Part shown: in pieces, positions 29,412 through 38,118 of the stretch | Numbering within the stretch: position 1 is the stretch's first letter | Layout of the letters: each line of letters starts with the position of its first letter | Origin: Mycobacteroides abscessus ATCC 19977 | Lineage (GTDB): Bacteria > Actinomycetota > Actinomycetes > Mycobacteriales > Mycobacteriaceae | DNA: 64,000 bases | Assembly (NCBI RefSeq): GCF_000069185.1 | Contig: NC_010397.1 | Location: 1,178,001-1,242,000, forward strand | Direction: 5' to 3' | Translations under genes and position numbers: made by a program | Notes under the pieces: generated by a model | Seen by the model: the letters and a program-made list of their open reading frames with translations, nothing else | The model's database searches: none | What the model was told of the DNA's origin: nothing

Positions 29412-30446
29412 CTAATGCAGCGATGCGACGGGCAGATTGTCGGGCCGGTCTGCGGGCTCGGTAATGCTTGTCGCGATCTCCGTAGCGTTGCGCCGCCAGA
29501 TGCGGCTCAGGACGCGTAACCGGGCGCTCATGGTCTGTGACTCGGCGGCCGCGGACACCCACGGCAAATCCGGGATGGGCCCGCCGGTCCATTCGCCCAG
29601 GGCATGCGCGACCGCCGGCAGCAGCAGCCGTGCTGCCAGCGCATACCCGGCGGCCGAGGGGTGGTAGTGGTCGTCGGCGAACATCTCTTCGGGCGCCTGC
29701 AGAAACTCCGGCGCCAGCAGGTCGGCAAGCGGAACGGGAACACCACCGGTGGCCCGCACCGCGGCGGCCTGGAAATGCGCCAGGCGCAGTCCGCGGGAAC
29801 GCACCACCGCGCGCAGCGGCTGCGGTATGGCGGTGATCACGCCGAAGTCGGGGCAGGTGCCCACCACGACGACAGAACCGGCCGCGCGCAATCGCCGCAC
29901 CGCGTCACCCAGGCGCTGGGCGGAAGCCCGCACCGCGTTGAGCGAGGTCACGTCGTTTGCGCCGATCATGATCACGGCAGCGTCCGGCGGTGGGCCGATG
30001 ATCGACATGGCATCGATCTGTGCGGCCAGTCCCTTGGAGGTGGCACCGGATATCGCCTTGGTGGACAAGCGGATTCGCTTGCCTGACTCCTCGGCCAAGC
30101 CGCGTGCCAGCAGCACCCCCGGTACCTCGTCGGGTATGTGACAGCCGTACCCGGTGGCTGTGGAGTCGCCGAAGATCGCCAGGTGCAGGTCGTACTGCAC
30201 GCCACGGGTGTATCGGGTGACCGGGCCACCACCGCGCTCGTACACCCCATCGGCCACCGGGGGAGCGTCGTGAGTCTTCGGGATGACCCGGCGAACCTGC
30301 CTGGCCTGCGCGTTCAGGAAGCTGTACGCGCCCCAGACGCCGGTACCCATCGCCGCGCCTGCGGCCCCGGTGCTCAGGGCCGCCCAGATCGTCCGTCTCC
30401 GTGTGGCGAGGATGCTCACGGTGGCTATTTTCAACGACCACGACAC
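29412..30446 (-). CDS. GDSL/SGNH-type esterase (Rv1075c-like)
   Basis: 344-aa SGNH hydrolase anchored by an N-terminal helix (TIWAALSTGAAGAAMGTGVWG) with an Arg-rich segment before it. Block I is FGDSTATGY with nucleophile Ser95; block III is IGANDV (Asn164); the Asp-His dyad is in DDHYHPS (Asp259, His262). Expected to hydrolyse esters outside the cell or at the membrane. Start uncertain: ATG 30446 or GTG 30419. Divergent from lipU. Confidence 0.88.
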   Translation of the reverse strand: MSWSLKIATVSILATRRRTIWAALSTGAAGAAMGTGVWGAYSFLNAQARQVRRVIPKTHDAPPVADGVYERGGGPVTRYTRGVQYDLHLAIFGDSTATGYGCHIPDEVPGVLLARGLAEESGKRIRLSTKAISGATSKGLAAQIDAMSIIGPPPDAAVIMIGANDVTSLNAVRASAQRLGDAVRRLRAAGSVVVVGTCPDFGVITAIPQPLRAVVRSRGLRLAHFQAAAVRATGGVPVPLADLLAPEFLQAPEEMFADDHYHPSAAGYALAARLLLPAVAHALGEWTGGPIPDLPWVSAAAESQTMSARLRVLSRIWRRNATEIATSITEPADRPDNLPVASLH

Positions 30447-30545
30447 ACGGCGCCAGTCCTCTGACCAGCATCACGGGAAATGAGGCGTGGACGATGCGGT
30501 ATCGAAAGCGGTTTGTTGCTTGTTGATAGGTATAGTCCATCGGAC

Positions 30546-30562
30546 GCTAGCTGGCAGCTAGC
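30546..30562. promoter_or_regulatory. 17-bp perfect palindrome in the lipU promoter region
   Basis: GCTAGCTG-G-CAGCTAGC has perfect 8-bp arms. It sits 45 nt upstream of lipU and 9 nt after a TATAGT hexamer (30531-30536) that could be the -10 box, the position of a repressor operator. The regulator is unknown. Confidence 0.5.
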
Positions 30563-30607
30563 AGTTAAGCGTCACAGGACACTGGCTAGGCAAAGGAGCC
30601 TGAACAG

Positions 30608-31693
30608 ATGACCGCACCGAAGCGCGCACCCGAATACGGGCCTGCGGGGTCTGCTAGATCCTCGCTGAGTGCCGTGAATACGCTGGTCCGCGGCCTGCCG
30701 TTGAGTGACGGCGCCGCCGTCGAAGTGATCGAGGACGCCGCCAGCCTGGCCGGACGGCTCCTTGGCTTCGGTGTCCGGATGACGGTGCGCACGGTACTGC
30801 AGATCGGCAGCCACGCGCCCACCTTCCCCTACCCGTTCGGGTTGATCGAGGAGCTCGGCCGGGTGCTGGTGCCGCCGCGCGGCACGGTCAAGGCGACCGT
30901 CACCCTGCCGAACACCAACGCGCGGCTGATCCGCGCCAAGGGTGTGGGGCCGGCCGACGGAACCGGACGCGTGGTGCTGTATCTGCATGGCGGCGCGTTC
31001 ATCGTCGGTGGCCCAAACACCCACAGCGCCATGGTGTCCACCATCTCTCAACATGCCGATGCGCCGTGTCTGGTGGTCAACTATCGGATGCCGCCCAAGG
31101 CCTCGCTGGATCAGGCCATCGACGATTGCCTCGACGGATACCGCTGGCTGCGCGCGCAGGGGTACGCGGCCGAACAGATTGTGCTGGCCGGCGACTCGGC
31201 AGGGGGTTTCCTGTCCGTCGCGGTGGCCGAACGTCTGTTGGCCGAAGACGGTGAAGCACCGGCCGCGCTGGCCCTCATCTCGCCGCTGATCGAACTGGAT
31301 CCCGCGGCCAAGGTCGCCCATGAGAACGCCAGGACCGATGTCATGTTGCCGCCCAACTGTTTTGAGGCGCTAGAGAAGATCCTCACCAAGGCAGGCGGTG
31401 GAATACCGCCACAGGAGATCATCGACAAGGTCGACGGCCGCATGCCACAGACGCTGGTGCACTGCTCAGGGTCGGAGGTGCTGCTCTACGACGCCCGCTT
31501 GCTGGGGAAACGCCTCGCCGAGCAGGGTGTGCCCGTGGAGATCAAAATCTGGCCCGGCCAGATGCACGTCTTCCAGGTGGCCACCAAGGTGGTCCCCGAG
31601 GCCAAGAGATCGCTGGCACAGATCGGCCAGTACATCCGCGACGCCGTACCCGGGACTTTCCCGGCCGAGTTCGCCGCGCCCGCGGCGGTCTGA
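30608..31693 (+). CDS. lipU: Carboxylesterase/lipase LipU (HSL family)
   Basis: 361-aa alpha/beta hydrolase of the hormone-sensitive-lipase family (Rv1076-like). The oxyanion motif YLHGGAF, nucleophile elbow GDSAGG, and C-terminal base in PGQMHVFQ are present. AAAGGAG precedes ATG 30608. It would cleave short to medium acyl esters. A palindrome in its promoter suggests a dedicated regulator. Confidence 0.93.
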   Translation: MTAPKRAPEYGPAGSARSSLSAVNTLVRGLPLSDGAAVEVIEDAASLAGRLLGFGVRMTVRTVLQIGSHAPTFPYPFGLIEELGRVLVPPRGTVKATVTLPNTNARLIRAKGVGPADGTGRVVLYLHGGAFIVGGPNTHSAMVSTISQHADAPCLVVNYRMPPKASLDQAIDDCLDGYRWLRAQGYAAEQIVLAGDSAGGFLSVAVAERLLAEDGEAPAALALISPLIELDPAAKVAHENARTDVMLPPNCFEALEKILTKAGGGIPPQEIIDKVDGRMPQTLVHCSGSEVLLYDARLLGKRLAEQGVPVEIKIWPGQMHVFQVATKVVPEAKRSLAQIGQYIRDAVPGTFPAEFAAPAAV

Positions 31694-31774
31694 TCGGCGT
31701 TCTGGGCCCTCGCCGGATGCCTGTGTGGGAGCCTCTGCGCGCGGGACACTCATCGGTCTAATAGCGTTACCTGC

Positions 31775-33184
31775 ATGCGCATCGCCCAGCATGTCTCGGA
31801 TCTGATCGGCAACACCCCTCTCGTCCGGCTCAACTCGGTGGTGCCCGAGGGCTGCGCGACGGTGGCCGCCAAGATCGAATACCTCAATCCCGGCGGCAGC
31901 TCGAAGGACCGCATCGCCGTCAAGATGATCGAGGCCGCCGAGGAGGCGGGGCTGCTCAAGCCTGGCGGCACCATCGTCGAGCCCACCTCGGGCAATACCG
32001 GGGTTGGGCTCGCGCTGGTCGCGCAGCGCAAGGGATACCACTGCGTGTTCGTGTGCCCCGACAAGGTCAGCGAGGACAAGCGGAATGTGTTGCGGGCCTA
32101 CGGGGCCGAGGTCGTCGTGTGCCCCACGGCGGTTCCGCCGGAGCATCCCGACAGCTACTACAACGTCTCGGACCGCCTGGTGCGTGAGATCGAGGGCGCC
32201 TGGAAGCCCGACCAATACTCCAACCCGAACGGCCCCGCCAGCCATTACGAGACCACCGGCCCGGAAATCTGGGCCGATACCGACGGCAAGATCACCCATT
32301 TCGTCGCCGGGGTGGGCACCGGTGGCACCATCACCGGCGCGGGCCGATACCTCAAAGAGGTCTCCGGCGGCCGCGCAATAGGCGAGGTCAAGATCGTCGG
32401 TGCCGACCCGGAGGGGTCCGTCTACTCCGGCGGCACGGGCCGTCCCTACCTTGTCGAAGGTGTGGGAGAGGATTTCTGGCCCTCTGCTTATGACCCCAGC
32501 GTGGTCGACGAGGTCATCGCGGTGTCCGATGCCGACTCCTTCGAGATGACCCGGCGGCTGGCGCGAGAAGAAGGGTTGCTGGTCGGCGGATCCTGCGGCA
32601 TGGCCGTGGTGGCGGCAATTCGGTTGGCAGAGAAGGTGGGCCCCGACGGACTGGTCGTGGTGCTGTTGCCGGACGGTGGCCGCGGATACTTGTCCAAGGT
32701 GTTCAACGACGCCTGGATGTCTTCGTACGGATTTTTGCGTAGCCGTTTGGACGGCAGCGTCTCCGAGCCCACCGTGGGTGACGTGCTGCGTGGAAAGTCC
32801 GGTGCGCTACCTGATTTGGTACACACCCATCCGTCGGAGACGGTGCGCGACGCCATCGAGATCTTGCGCGAGTACGGGGTGTCCCAGATGCCCGTGGTGG
32901 GGGCCGAGCCGCCCGTCATGGCGGGCGAGGTGGCCGGATCGGTCTCCGAAAGAGAGCTGCTGTCAGCGGTATTCGAAGGCCGGGCACAGCTTGCCGATGC
33001 CGTCGCTCAGCACATGAGCCCACCATTGCCGCTGGTCGGCTCGGGTGAGCCGCTGAGTACCGCCGGATCCATGCTGCGCGACACCGACGCGGTGATGGTC
33101 GTCGACGAGGGCAAGCCCGTTGGTGTCATCACCCGCCATGACCTGCTGGGATTCGTCTCATCCGGTAGGGGCGTACGGCACTGA
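31775..33184 (+). CDS. cbs: Cystathionine beta-synthase
   Basis: 469-aa PLP enzyme (Rv1077-like) condensing serine and homocysteine to cystathionine. PLP lysine is Lys44 in GGSSKDRIA; substrate loop EPTSGNTGVGLAL; PLP phosphate loop GVGTGGTITG. Two CBS domains follow at about residues 335-465 (LPDLVHTHPSETVRDAIEIL, VGVITRHDLLGFV). With metB downstream it forms a transsulfuration pair, though pra lies between them. Confidence 0.95.
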   Translation: MRIAQHVSDLIGNTPLVRLNSVVPEGCATVAAKIEYLNPGGSSKDRIAVKMIEAAEEAGLLKPGGTIVEPTSGNTGVGLALVAQRKGYHCVFVCPDKVSEDKRNVLRAYGAEVVVCPTAVPPEHPDSYYNVSDRLVREIEGAWKPDQYSNPNGPASHYETTGPEIWADTDGKITHFVAGVGTGGTITGAGRYLKEVSGGRAIGEVKIVGADPEGSVYSGGTGRPYLVEGVGEDFWPSAYDPSVVDEVIAVSDADSFEMTRRLAREEGLLVGGSCGMAVVAAIRLAEKVGPDGLVVVLLPDGGRGYLSKVFNDAWMSSYGFLRSRLDGSVSEPTVGDVLRGKSGALPDLVHTHPSETVRDAIEILREYGVSQMPVVGAEPPVMAGEVAGSVSERELLSAVFEGRAQLADAVAQHMSPPLPLVGSGEPLSTAGSMLRDTDAVMVVDEGKPVGVITRHDLLGFVSSGRGVRH

Positions 33185-33292
33185 TTTTCGCGCCAAATCG
33201 TTTCGCAGAAGCCAACCTGTGGAAACGCTGAACGCGTAATGTCCTCTGTTGCTCGACGCTGATGCGTGTCATACGAAACTGGAGGACATATC

Positions 33293-33865
33293 GTGACCGA
33301 AGTTCCACCACCCCCGCCGCAGGGTCCGGGCGGCTACCCGCCGCCGCCTCCTGCTGCCGGTGCGCCGGCGCTGCCGGGCGGTAATTTCGAAATCTGGATC
33401 CGGCGTGTCGGTGCGTACATCATCGACGTCATTCCCGTGGCTCTGCTCAGCGGAATCGGCGGCGGGATCGCGGGCGGCACCGCTACGACCGCTGATTGCG
33501 TCGGCGACTCCTTTGGTGACCCCATGACGGGCGGGATGAGCTACGTCAGCTGCCAGCCGGAGTACACCGGCGTGGGCTGGGCGGCCTACATCCTGTTCAG
33601 CCTCGCGGCGCTTGCGTTCGCGGTGTGGAACTGGGGTCTCAAGCAGGGCACCACCGGATCGAGCATCGGCAAAGGCCTGCTCGGCATCCGGGTCCTCGGT
33701 GAGGCCACCGGCCAGCCGATCGGTTTCGGGATGTCGGTTGTCCGCCAGATCGCGCACTTCCTCGACGCTGTCATCTGTTACATCGGCTTCCTGCTGCCGC
33801 TCTTTACGGCCAAGCGTCAGACGATCGCCGACATGCTAGTGAAGACCGTCGTCGTTCCCAAGTAG
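33293..33865 (+). CDS. pra: Proline-rich antigen homologue Pra (RDD family)
   Basis: 190-aa membrane protein (Rv1078-like). GTG 33293 follows GGAGG. An N-terminal Pro/Gly-rich segment (VPPPPPQGPGGYPPPPP) precedes an RDD domain with three helices (RRVGAYIIDVIPVALLSG; GWAAYILFSLAALAFAVWNW; CYIGFLLPLFTAKRQTIADML). A Cys pair lies in the first outer loop. Role unknown; relatives are antigenic envelope proteins. The frame running to 33266 lacks a ribosome site. Confidence 0.92.
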   Translation: MTEVPPPPPQGPGGYPPPPPAAGAPALPGGNFEIWIRRVGAYIIDVIPVALLSGIGGGIAGGTATTADCVGDSFGDPMTGGMSYVSCQPEYTGVGWAAYILFSLAALAFAVWNWGLKQGTTGSSIGKGLLGIRVLGEATGQPIGFGMSVVRQIAHFLDAVICYIGFLLPLFTAKRQTIADMLVKTVVVPK

Positions 33866-33928
33866 AAGTAATCGTCAGGCGGCGCTGGGCTGTCTCACTC
33901 CTATCGGTCCGGTATAGGCTCGGACCCG

Positions 33929-35101
33929 ATGAGTGAGCAGCGCAGCGCCGCCGACGCGTCTCGGTGGCAAGGGTTTTCCACAAGGGCCATCCACGGCGGT
34001 TTCCATGCCGATCCGCAGACCGGTGCGGTCAACGTGCCGATCTACGCCAGTTCGACCTTCGCCCAGGACGGCGTCGGCCAGCTGCGTGGAGGATTCGAAT
34101 ACGCACGCACCGGCAATCCCACGCGTGCTGTTCTCGAAGCCTCTTTGGCGGCATTGGAAGACGCCCACTTCGGCAGGGCGTTCAGTTCCGGGATGGCGGC
34201 CACCGACTGCGTGTTGCGCGCGCTGCTGAGGCCGGGCGATCACCTGATCATCCCCAATGATGCCTACGGCGGCACCTTCCGGCTGATCGACAAGGTCTTC
34301 TCGCAGTGGGGGATCAGACACACTCCGGTGCCGGTGGCGGACGTCGATGCCATCCGCGCGGCAATTACCCCCACCACCAAGCTGATCTGGCTGGAGACGC
34401 CGACCAACCCGCTGCTGAGTATCGCCGATATTGCGGCGGTCGCCCAGGTGGCGGCGGAGCATTCCGTGAAGCTGTTGGTGGACAACACTTTCGCCTCACC
34501 GGCGCTACAGCAGCCGCTGAATCTCGGCGCCGATATCGCGCTGCACTCCACCACCAAATACATTGGCGGACATTCCGATGTCGTTGGGGGAGCCTTGCTC
34601 ACCAACGACGAGGAGCTGGACACCGCCTTCGCGTTCCTGCAGAACGGGGCGGGTGCGGTGCCGGGCCCGTTCGACGGCTACCTGACCTACCGGGGTATCA
34701 AGACCTTGGCGTTGCGCATGCAGCGACACAGCGAGAACGCGCAAGCGGTGGCCGAGTACCTGGCCGGCCACTCCGCCGTCGCGCAGACGATCTACCCGGG
34801 GCTGGAAAGCCACCCGGGGCATGCCGTGGCCGCCAGGCAGATGCGTGGCTTCGGCGGCATGGTCAGCGTGCGGTTGGCCGGAGGACGCCAGGCGGCACTC
34901 GACTTGTGCTCGCGAACAGAGCTTTTCATTCTGGCTGAGTCCTTGGGCGGGGTGGAGTCCTTGATCGAGCACCCGGGAGCCATGACGCACGCGTCGACTG
35001 CGGGATCGCTGCTGGAGGTGCCGGACGATCTGGTGCGGTTGTCGGTGGGCATCGAGGAGGTCGGCGATCTGATCGGCGACCTCGAGCAGGCGTTGCGTTA
35101 A
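33929..35101 (+). CDS. metB: Cystathionine gamma-synthase/lyase
   Basis: 390-aa PLP enzyme of the Cys/Met metabolism family (Rv1079-like). Seen: STRAIHGGFH, the aromatic YARTGNPT loop, SSGMAATDCVL, and the PLP lysine in LHSTTKYIGGHSDVVGG. Annotated relatives act as cystathionine gamma-synthase (MetB) or gamma-lyase; sequence alone does not decide. Ends on the same bases as the convergent GPP34 gene (3-nt shared stop region). Confidence 0.92.
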   Translation: MSEQRSAADASRWQGFSTRAIHGGFHADPQTGAVNVPIYASSTFAQDGVGQLRGGFEYARTGNPTRAVLEASLAALEDAHFGRAFSSGMAATDCVLRALLRPGDHLIIPNDAYGGTFRLIDKVFSQWGIRHTPVPVADVDAIRAAITPTTKLIWLETPTNPLLSIADIAAVAQVAAEHSVKLLVDNTFASPALQQPLNLGADIALHSTTKYIGGHSDVVGGALLTNDEELDTAFAFLQNGAGAVPGPFDGYLTYRGIKTLALRMQRHSENAQAVAEYLAGHSAVAQTIYPGLESHPGHAVAARQMRGFGGMVSVRLAGGRQAALDLCSRTELFILAESLGGVESLIEHPGAMTHASTAGSLLEVPDDLVRLSVGIEEVGDLIGDLEQALR

Positions 35102-35769
35102 GACATCGAATGTAGGGCCGCCGAGATCACCGCGGCGGTCACCGCGAGATTGACTGCCGGGCCCCGGTTGTCGCGGGTCTGGGCCGCCCACCCGCCGTCG
35201 GCGATCGTTTGCGACCAGCGAGAAACCTGCTGCTTGCCGATGGGATCCAGACTCAAGATCGCGTCGAATCCATTGACCCCGTGCAGCACCGCGATGATCG
35301 CGGCAGTGCTGGGTGAGGGCGGAGCGTAGTGGAACAACACATCGGTAACCCCCTGGCGTACGGCGTTGGCGCGCTCGTTGTTGGTCACCGGCCAGTACTT
35401 GTCCGGGAACAGTCGGCCGCCCATGCGGACCGTGTGGATGTCTCCGGTGATCTCCAGCCGGTGCAGCATTTGGGACTCGACCCCGCGGCCCACCTTGGCG
35501 ATCGCCTCGGTGGGATCCATCGGCCGCCGCCGCAGTCGGTGTATCGCTCGGTCGAGTACCGGATCCCCGATGTCGGGTGCCTGGAGCACCAGCAGATGGC
35601 CTGCCTTGGTGGGTTCCCCGTGCGTGGCGGGCCGAATGCGTTGCGCCAGAGCAAGATCCAATACGATCGCGGCAGCCAGGGCCTGCGAGCGTCGATTCTT
35701 GTCCAGCAGGGGCCGTCCCGACGCGTTGTTCAGCAACAGAAGCAGGAGGTCCTCCGCAATCTGTGGCAT
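35098..35769 (-). CDS. GPP34 (GOLPH3/Vps74-like) family protein
   Basis: 223-aa GPP34-domain protein. The N-terminus IAEDLLLLLLNNASGRPLLDKNRRSQALAAAIVLDLAL is the hallmark of the family, followed by a helical core ending in AVISAALHS. In eukaryotes these proteins bind phosphoinositides at the Golgi; in actinobacteria the role is unknown. ATG 35769 lies 29 bp from the divergent threonine dehydratase start, so the two promoters must overlap and both mRNAs are probably leaderless. A frame to 35904 lies inside the neighbour. Confidence 0.85.
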   Translation of the reverse strand: MPQIAEDLLLLLLNNASGRPLLDKNRRSQALAAAIVLDLALAQRIRPATHGEPTKAGHLLVLQAPDIGDPVLDRAIHRLRRRPMDPTEAIAKVGRGVESQMLHRLEITGDIHTVRMGGRLFPDKYWPVTNNERANAVRQGVTDVLFHYAPPSPSTAAIIAVLHGVNGFDAILSLDPIGKQQVSRWSQTIADGGWAAQTRDNRGPAVNLAVTAAVISAALHSMS

Positions 35770-35798
35770 GAGGGGACAATAGCGGCAGAACTGGTGAC

Positions 35799-37055
35799 AT
35801 GATGCCTGGCATGGCCATGGAGACATCGGGAGCAATAGGGTTGGTAACGGTCCAGGAGATCCAGGAGGTAGCCGAGCGGCTGGCCCCTGTGATACGGCGC
35901 ACACCGATGGTGGCCTTCCGTGCGCTGAGTGACCGCTGCGGGCACGAGGTGCGGCTCAAATGTGAAAACCTGCAACGCACAGGATCTTTCAAACCGCGTG
36001 GTGCCTACAACCGGATCAGCCAGCTGCCCGGCGAGCAGCGCGTCAATGGTGTGGTGGCAGCCAGCGCGGGCAATCATGCCCAGGGCGTGGCCTGGGCGGC
36101 GACCACCCTGGGCATCCCGTCGACGGTGTTCATGCCGGTGGGGGCGGCGTTGCCCAAGATCGTCGCCACCCGTGCGTACGGCGCGACCGTGCACCTCACC
36201 GGCTCCACCATCGACGACGCGCTGTTGGCCGCGACCGAGTTCGCGGCGGAAACCGGTGCGGTGCTCATCCATCCGTTCGACCATCGCGATGTGGTGGCCG
36301 GGCAGGCCACCGTCGGGCTTGAGATCCTGGAGCAGCTTCCGGAGGTGGGCACCATTGTGGTGCCCGCGGGCGGCGGCGGCTTGGTGGCAGGGGTCGCCGC
36401 GGTGGTCAAGGCGGCGCGACCGGCGGTTCGGATCGTCGCGGTGCAGGCCGCCGGTGCGGCGGCCTGGCCGGTGTCGCTCAAAGCCGGGCACCCGGTGGCA
36501 CTGGAATCCATGGACACCATGGCCGACGGCATCGCCGTCGGTAAGCCCGGGGCGGTGCCCTTTGAGCACGTGGCCGCCCTGGTCGACGACGTGGTCACGG
36601 TCAGCGAGGAAGCGCTGTCGCGGGGCCTGCTGTTGTGCCTGGAGCGCGCCAAGCTGGTGGTGGAACCTGCCGGCGCCGCCGCGGTAGCGGCGCTGCTCAC
36701 CCTGTCCGCCGAGGAATTGGGCCTCACCGGGCCGGTGTGTGCGGTGCTTTCGGGCGGCAACATCGACCCGTTGCTGCTTACCCATGTCATCACCCATGGA
36801 TTGCGGGCCGCCGGTCGCTATCTGACGGTTCGGGTCACCGTCGCCGACGCGCCGGGCGGACTGTCGGGTCTGCTGGATGTCTTCCGGGCCTCCGGTGCCA
36901 GCGTCGTCGACGTCACGCACTGGCGGAACAGCGAGCGGCTGCGTCTGGGCGAGGTGGATGTGCTGGCGACCGTCGAGACGCGGGGGCCCGAACACCGTCA
37001 GGCGGTCCTCGACGCAATTGTCGCGGCCGGCCTGACGGTCCAAGAAGAGCGGTAG
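35799..37055 (+). CDS. Threonine ammonia-lyase (dehydratase)
   Basis: 418-aa PLP enzyme converting threonine to 2-oxobutyrate. PLP lysine in GSFKPRGAYN, SAGNHAQGVA loop, VPAGGGGLVAG phosphate loop, and LSGGNID near the end of the catalytic domain. A C-terminal ACT-like domain (about 335-415, LTVRVTVADAPGGLSGLLDVF) suggests allosteric control. Single regulatory domain and length fit the TdcB/IlvA1 type. Alternative starts are 35802, 35811 and 35817. Confidence 0.9.
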   Translation: MMPGMAMETSGAIGLVTVQEIQEVAERLAPVIRRTPMVAFRALSDRCGHEVRLKCENLQRTGSFKPRGAYNRISQLPGEQRVNGVVAASAGNHAQGVAWAATTLGIPSTVFMPVGAALPKIVATRAYGATVHLTGSTIDDALLAATEFAAETGAVLIHPFDHRDVVAGQATVGLEILEQLPEVGTIVVPAGGGGLVAGVAAVVKAARPAVRIVAVQAAGAAAWPVSLKAGHPVALESMDTMADGIAVGKPGAVPFEHVAALVDDVVTVSEEALSRGLLLCLERAKLVVEPAGAAAVAALLTLSAEELGLTGPVCAVLSGGNIDPLLLTHVITHGLRAAGRYLTVRVTVADAPGGLSGLLDVFRASGASVVDVTHWRNSERLRLGEVDVLATVETRGPEHRQAVLDAIVAAGLTVQEER

Positions 37056-37075
37056 CCCCCGCCCCCAGCCCTCAA

Positions 37076-37131
37076 CGAGTGCGAGCCTGACGCGGAAATC
37101 TGCCCTGAAACCCGCGTGAGGCTCGCACTCG
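37076..37131. repeat. 56-bp palindrome, upstream copy
   Basis: CGAGTGCGAGCCTGACGCGG (37076-37095) pairs with CCGCGTGAGGCTCGCACTCG (37112-37131) with one mismatch; a 16-nt loop lies between. Its reverse complement is 52 of 56 identical to the copy at 38043-38098. It lies 46 bp upstream of the DUF559-type gene, so the gene is bracketed by inverted copies. Confidence 0.9.
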
Positions 37132-37177
37132 ATCGGGGGCGGATGGGTTGTCGGTCGTCGGTGTGATGCTGACGGCC

Positions 37178-38086
37178 ATGGGGGATATTCCATGGCCGTT
37201 CCGCTCGACCGAGATGCTGTCCACGGGCGCTGTGACGGAGCACTACATACGCACCCGCTACCGGCAGCTGTATCCGGGCATCTGCGTTCCGCGTGAGGTG
37301 GAGGTGAGCGCAACGCAGCGCGCGTACTCGGCGTGGTTATGGACCGGGCGACGTGGTGTGATCGCCGGGCTGGCGGCTTCGGCAGTGCATGGCGCCAAAT
37401 GGGTCGAAGCCGGGGTAGTAGTCGACCTGATCCACCGTCACCATAAGACGGCCAGAGGCTTACGGATCCATCGAGACACGTTGATGGACAACGAGATTGA
37501 TCGCATCGAGGGGATTGCTGTCACGAGTCCGGCGCGCACCGCCTTCGATGTGGGTAGGTGGCTGCCGCAGGCTGGAGCCGTCGAGCGGATAGATGCTCTT
37601 ATGGCTGCGACGGGCTTGGTAACTGAGCAGGTCGAGGACGTCATGAAGAAGCACAAAGGGGTGCGCGGCCTGGCTCGGCTGAGGAGCGTGTTGGCGCTGG
37701 TCGACGGAGGTTCCGAATCGCCGCAGGAGACCAGAACTCGGCTGCTCTTAGTGAAATCGGGTTTTCCGCCGCCCCAGACGCAAATACGGGTGTTCAATCG
37801 CTACGGCGATTTCATCGCCCGTATCGACATGGGCTGGGAGGACTTGAAGGTCGGTGTCGAGTTCGATGGAGCTCAACACTGGTTGGACGCCCGCCAACGA
37901 TCGCACGACATCGATCGGGCCTCGGAGTTGGCGGCGCAGGGCTGGGCCATCGTGCGGGTGAGTGCCGAGATGCTGCGGCACCGCGCGGGCACGGTGGTCG
38001 CCCGTGTCGATGCGGCCCTCAGAAATGCCGCCCGGCCCACAACGAGTGCGAGCCTCACGCGGATTTCAGGTCAGATTTCCGCGTGA
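37178..38086 (+). CDS. DUF559 nuclease-like protein with AbiEi-type N-terminus
   Basis: About 302 aa. Residues 1-100 (TRYRQLYPGICVPREVEVSATQ, GVIAGLAASAVHGAKW) match the winged-helix region found in AbiEi-like antitoxin-domain proteins. Residues about 190-285 form a DUF559/Vsr-like PD-(D/E)xK fold (SPQETRTRLLLVKSGF, RIDMGWEDLKVGVEFDGAQHW, WAIVRVSAEML), with likely catalytic Asp/Glu residues kept. ATG 37178 is chosen; TTG 37148 and ATG 37166 are alternatives. Its last 15 codons are formed by the downstream palindrome. Such genes are common and multi-copy in mycobacteria; no activity is established. Confidence 0.82.
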   Translation: MGDIPWPFRSTEMLSTGAVTEHYIRTRYRQLYPGICVPREVEVSATQRAYSAWLWTGRRGVIAGLAASAVHGAKWVEAGVVVDLIHRHHKTARGLRIHRDTLMDNEIDRIEGIAVTSPARTAFDVGRWLPQAGAVERIDALMAATGLVTEQVEDVMKKHKGVRGLARLRSVLALVDGGSESPQETRTRLLLVKSGFPPPQTQIRVFNRYGDFIARIDMGWEDLKVGVEFDGAQHWLDARQRSHDIDRASELAAQGWAIVRVSAEMLRHRAGTVVARVDAALRNAARPTTSASLTRISGQISA

Positions 38087-38098
38087 GGCTCGCGCTCG
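38043..38098. repeat. 56-bp palindrome, downstream copy inside the DUF559 gene end
   Basis: CGAGTGCGAGCCTCACGCGG (38043-38062) pairs with CCGCGTGAGGCTCGCGCTCG (38079-38098), one mismatch, 16-nt loop. It supplies the last codons (SASLTRISGQISA) and the TGA of the gene. The loop is the inverted version of the upstream copy's loop (14 of 16), and both copies are followed by GATCG. Confidence 0.9.
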
Positions 38099-38118
38099 AT
38101 CGAAGGACTATGAAGGAA

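Noticed and set aside
36998..37243. Minus-strand 81-aa frame ending in SASLTRVSGQIS-like text
   Set aside because: This peptide arises because the palindrome reads similarly on both strands; there is no start signal or other support.
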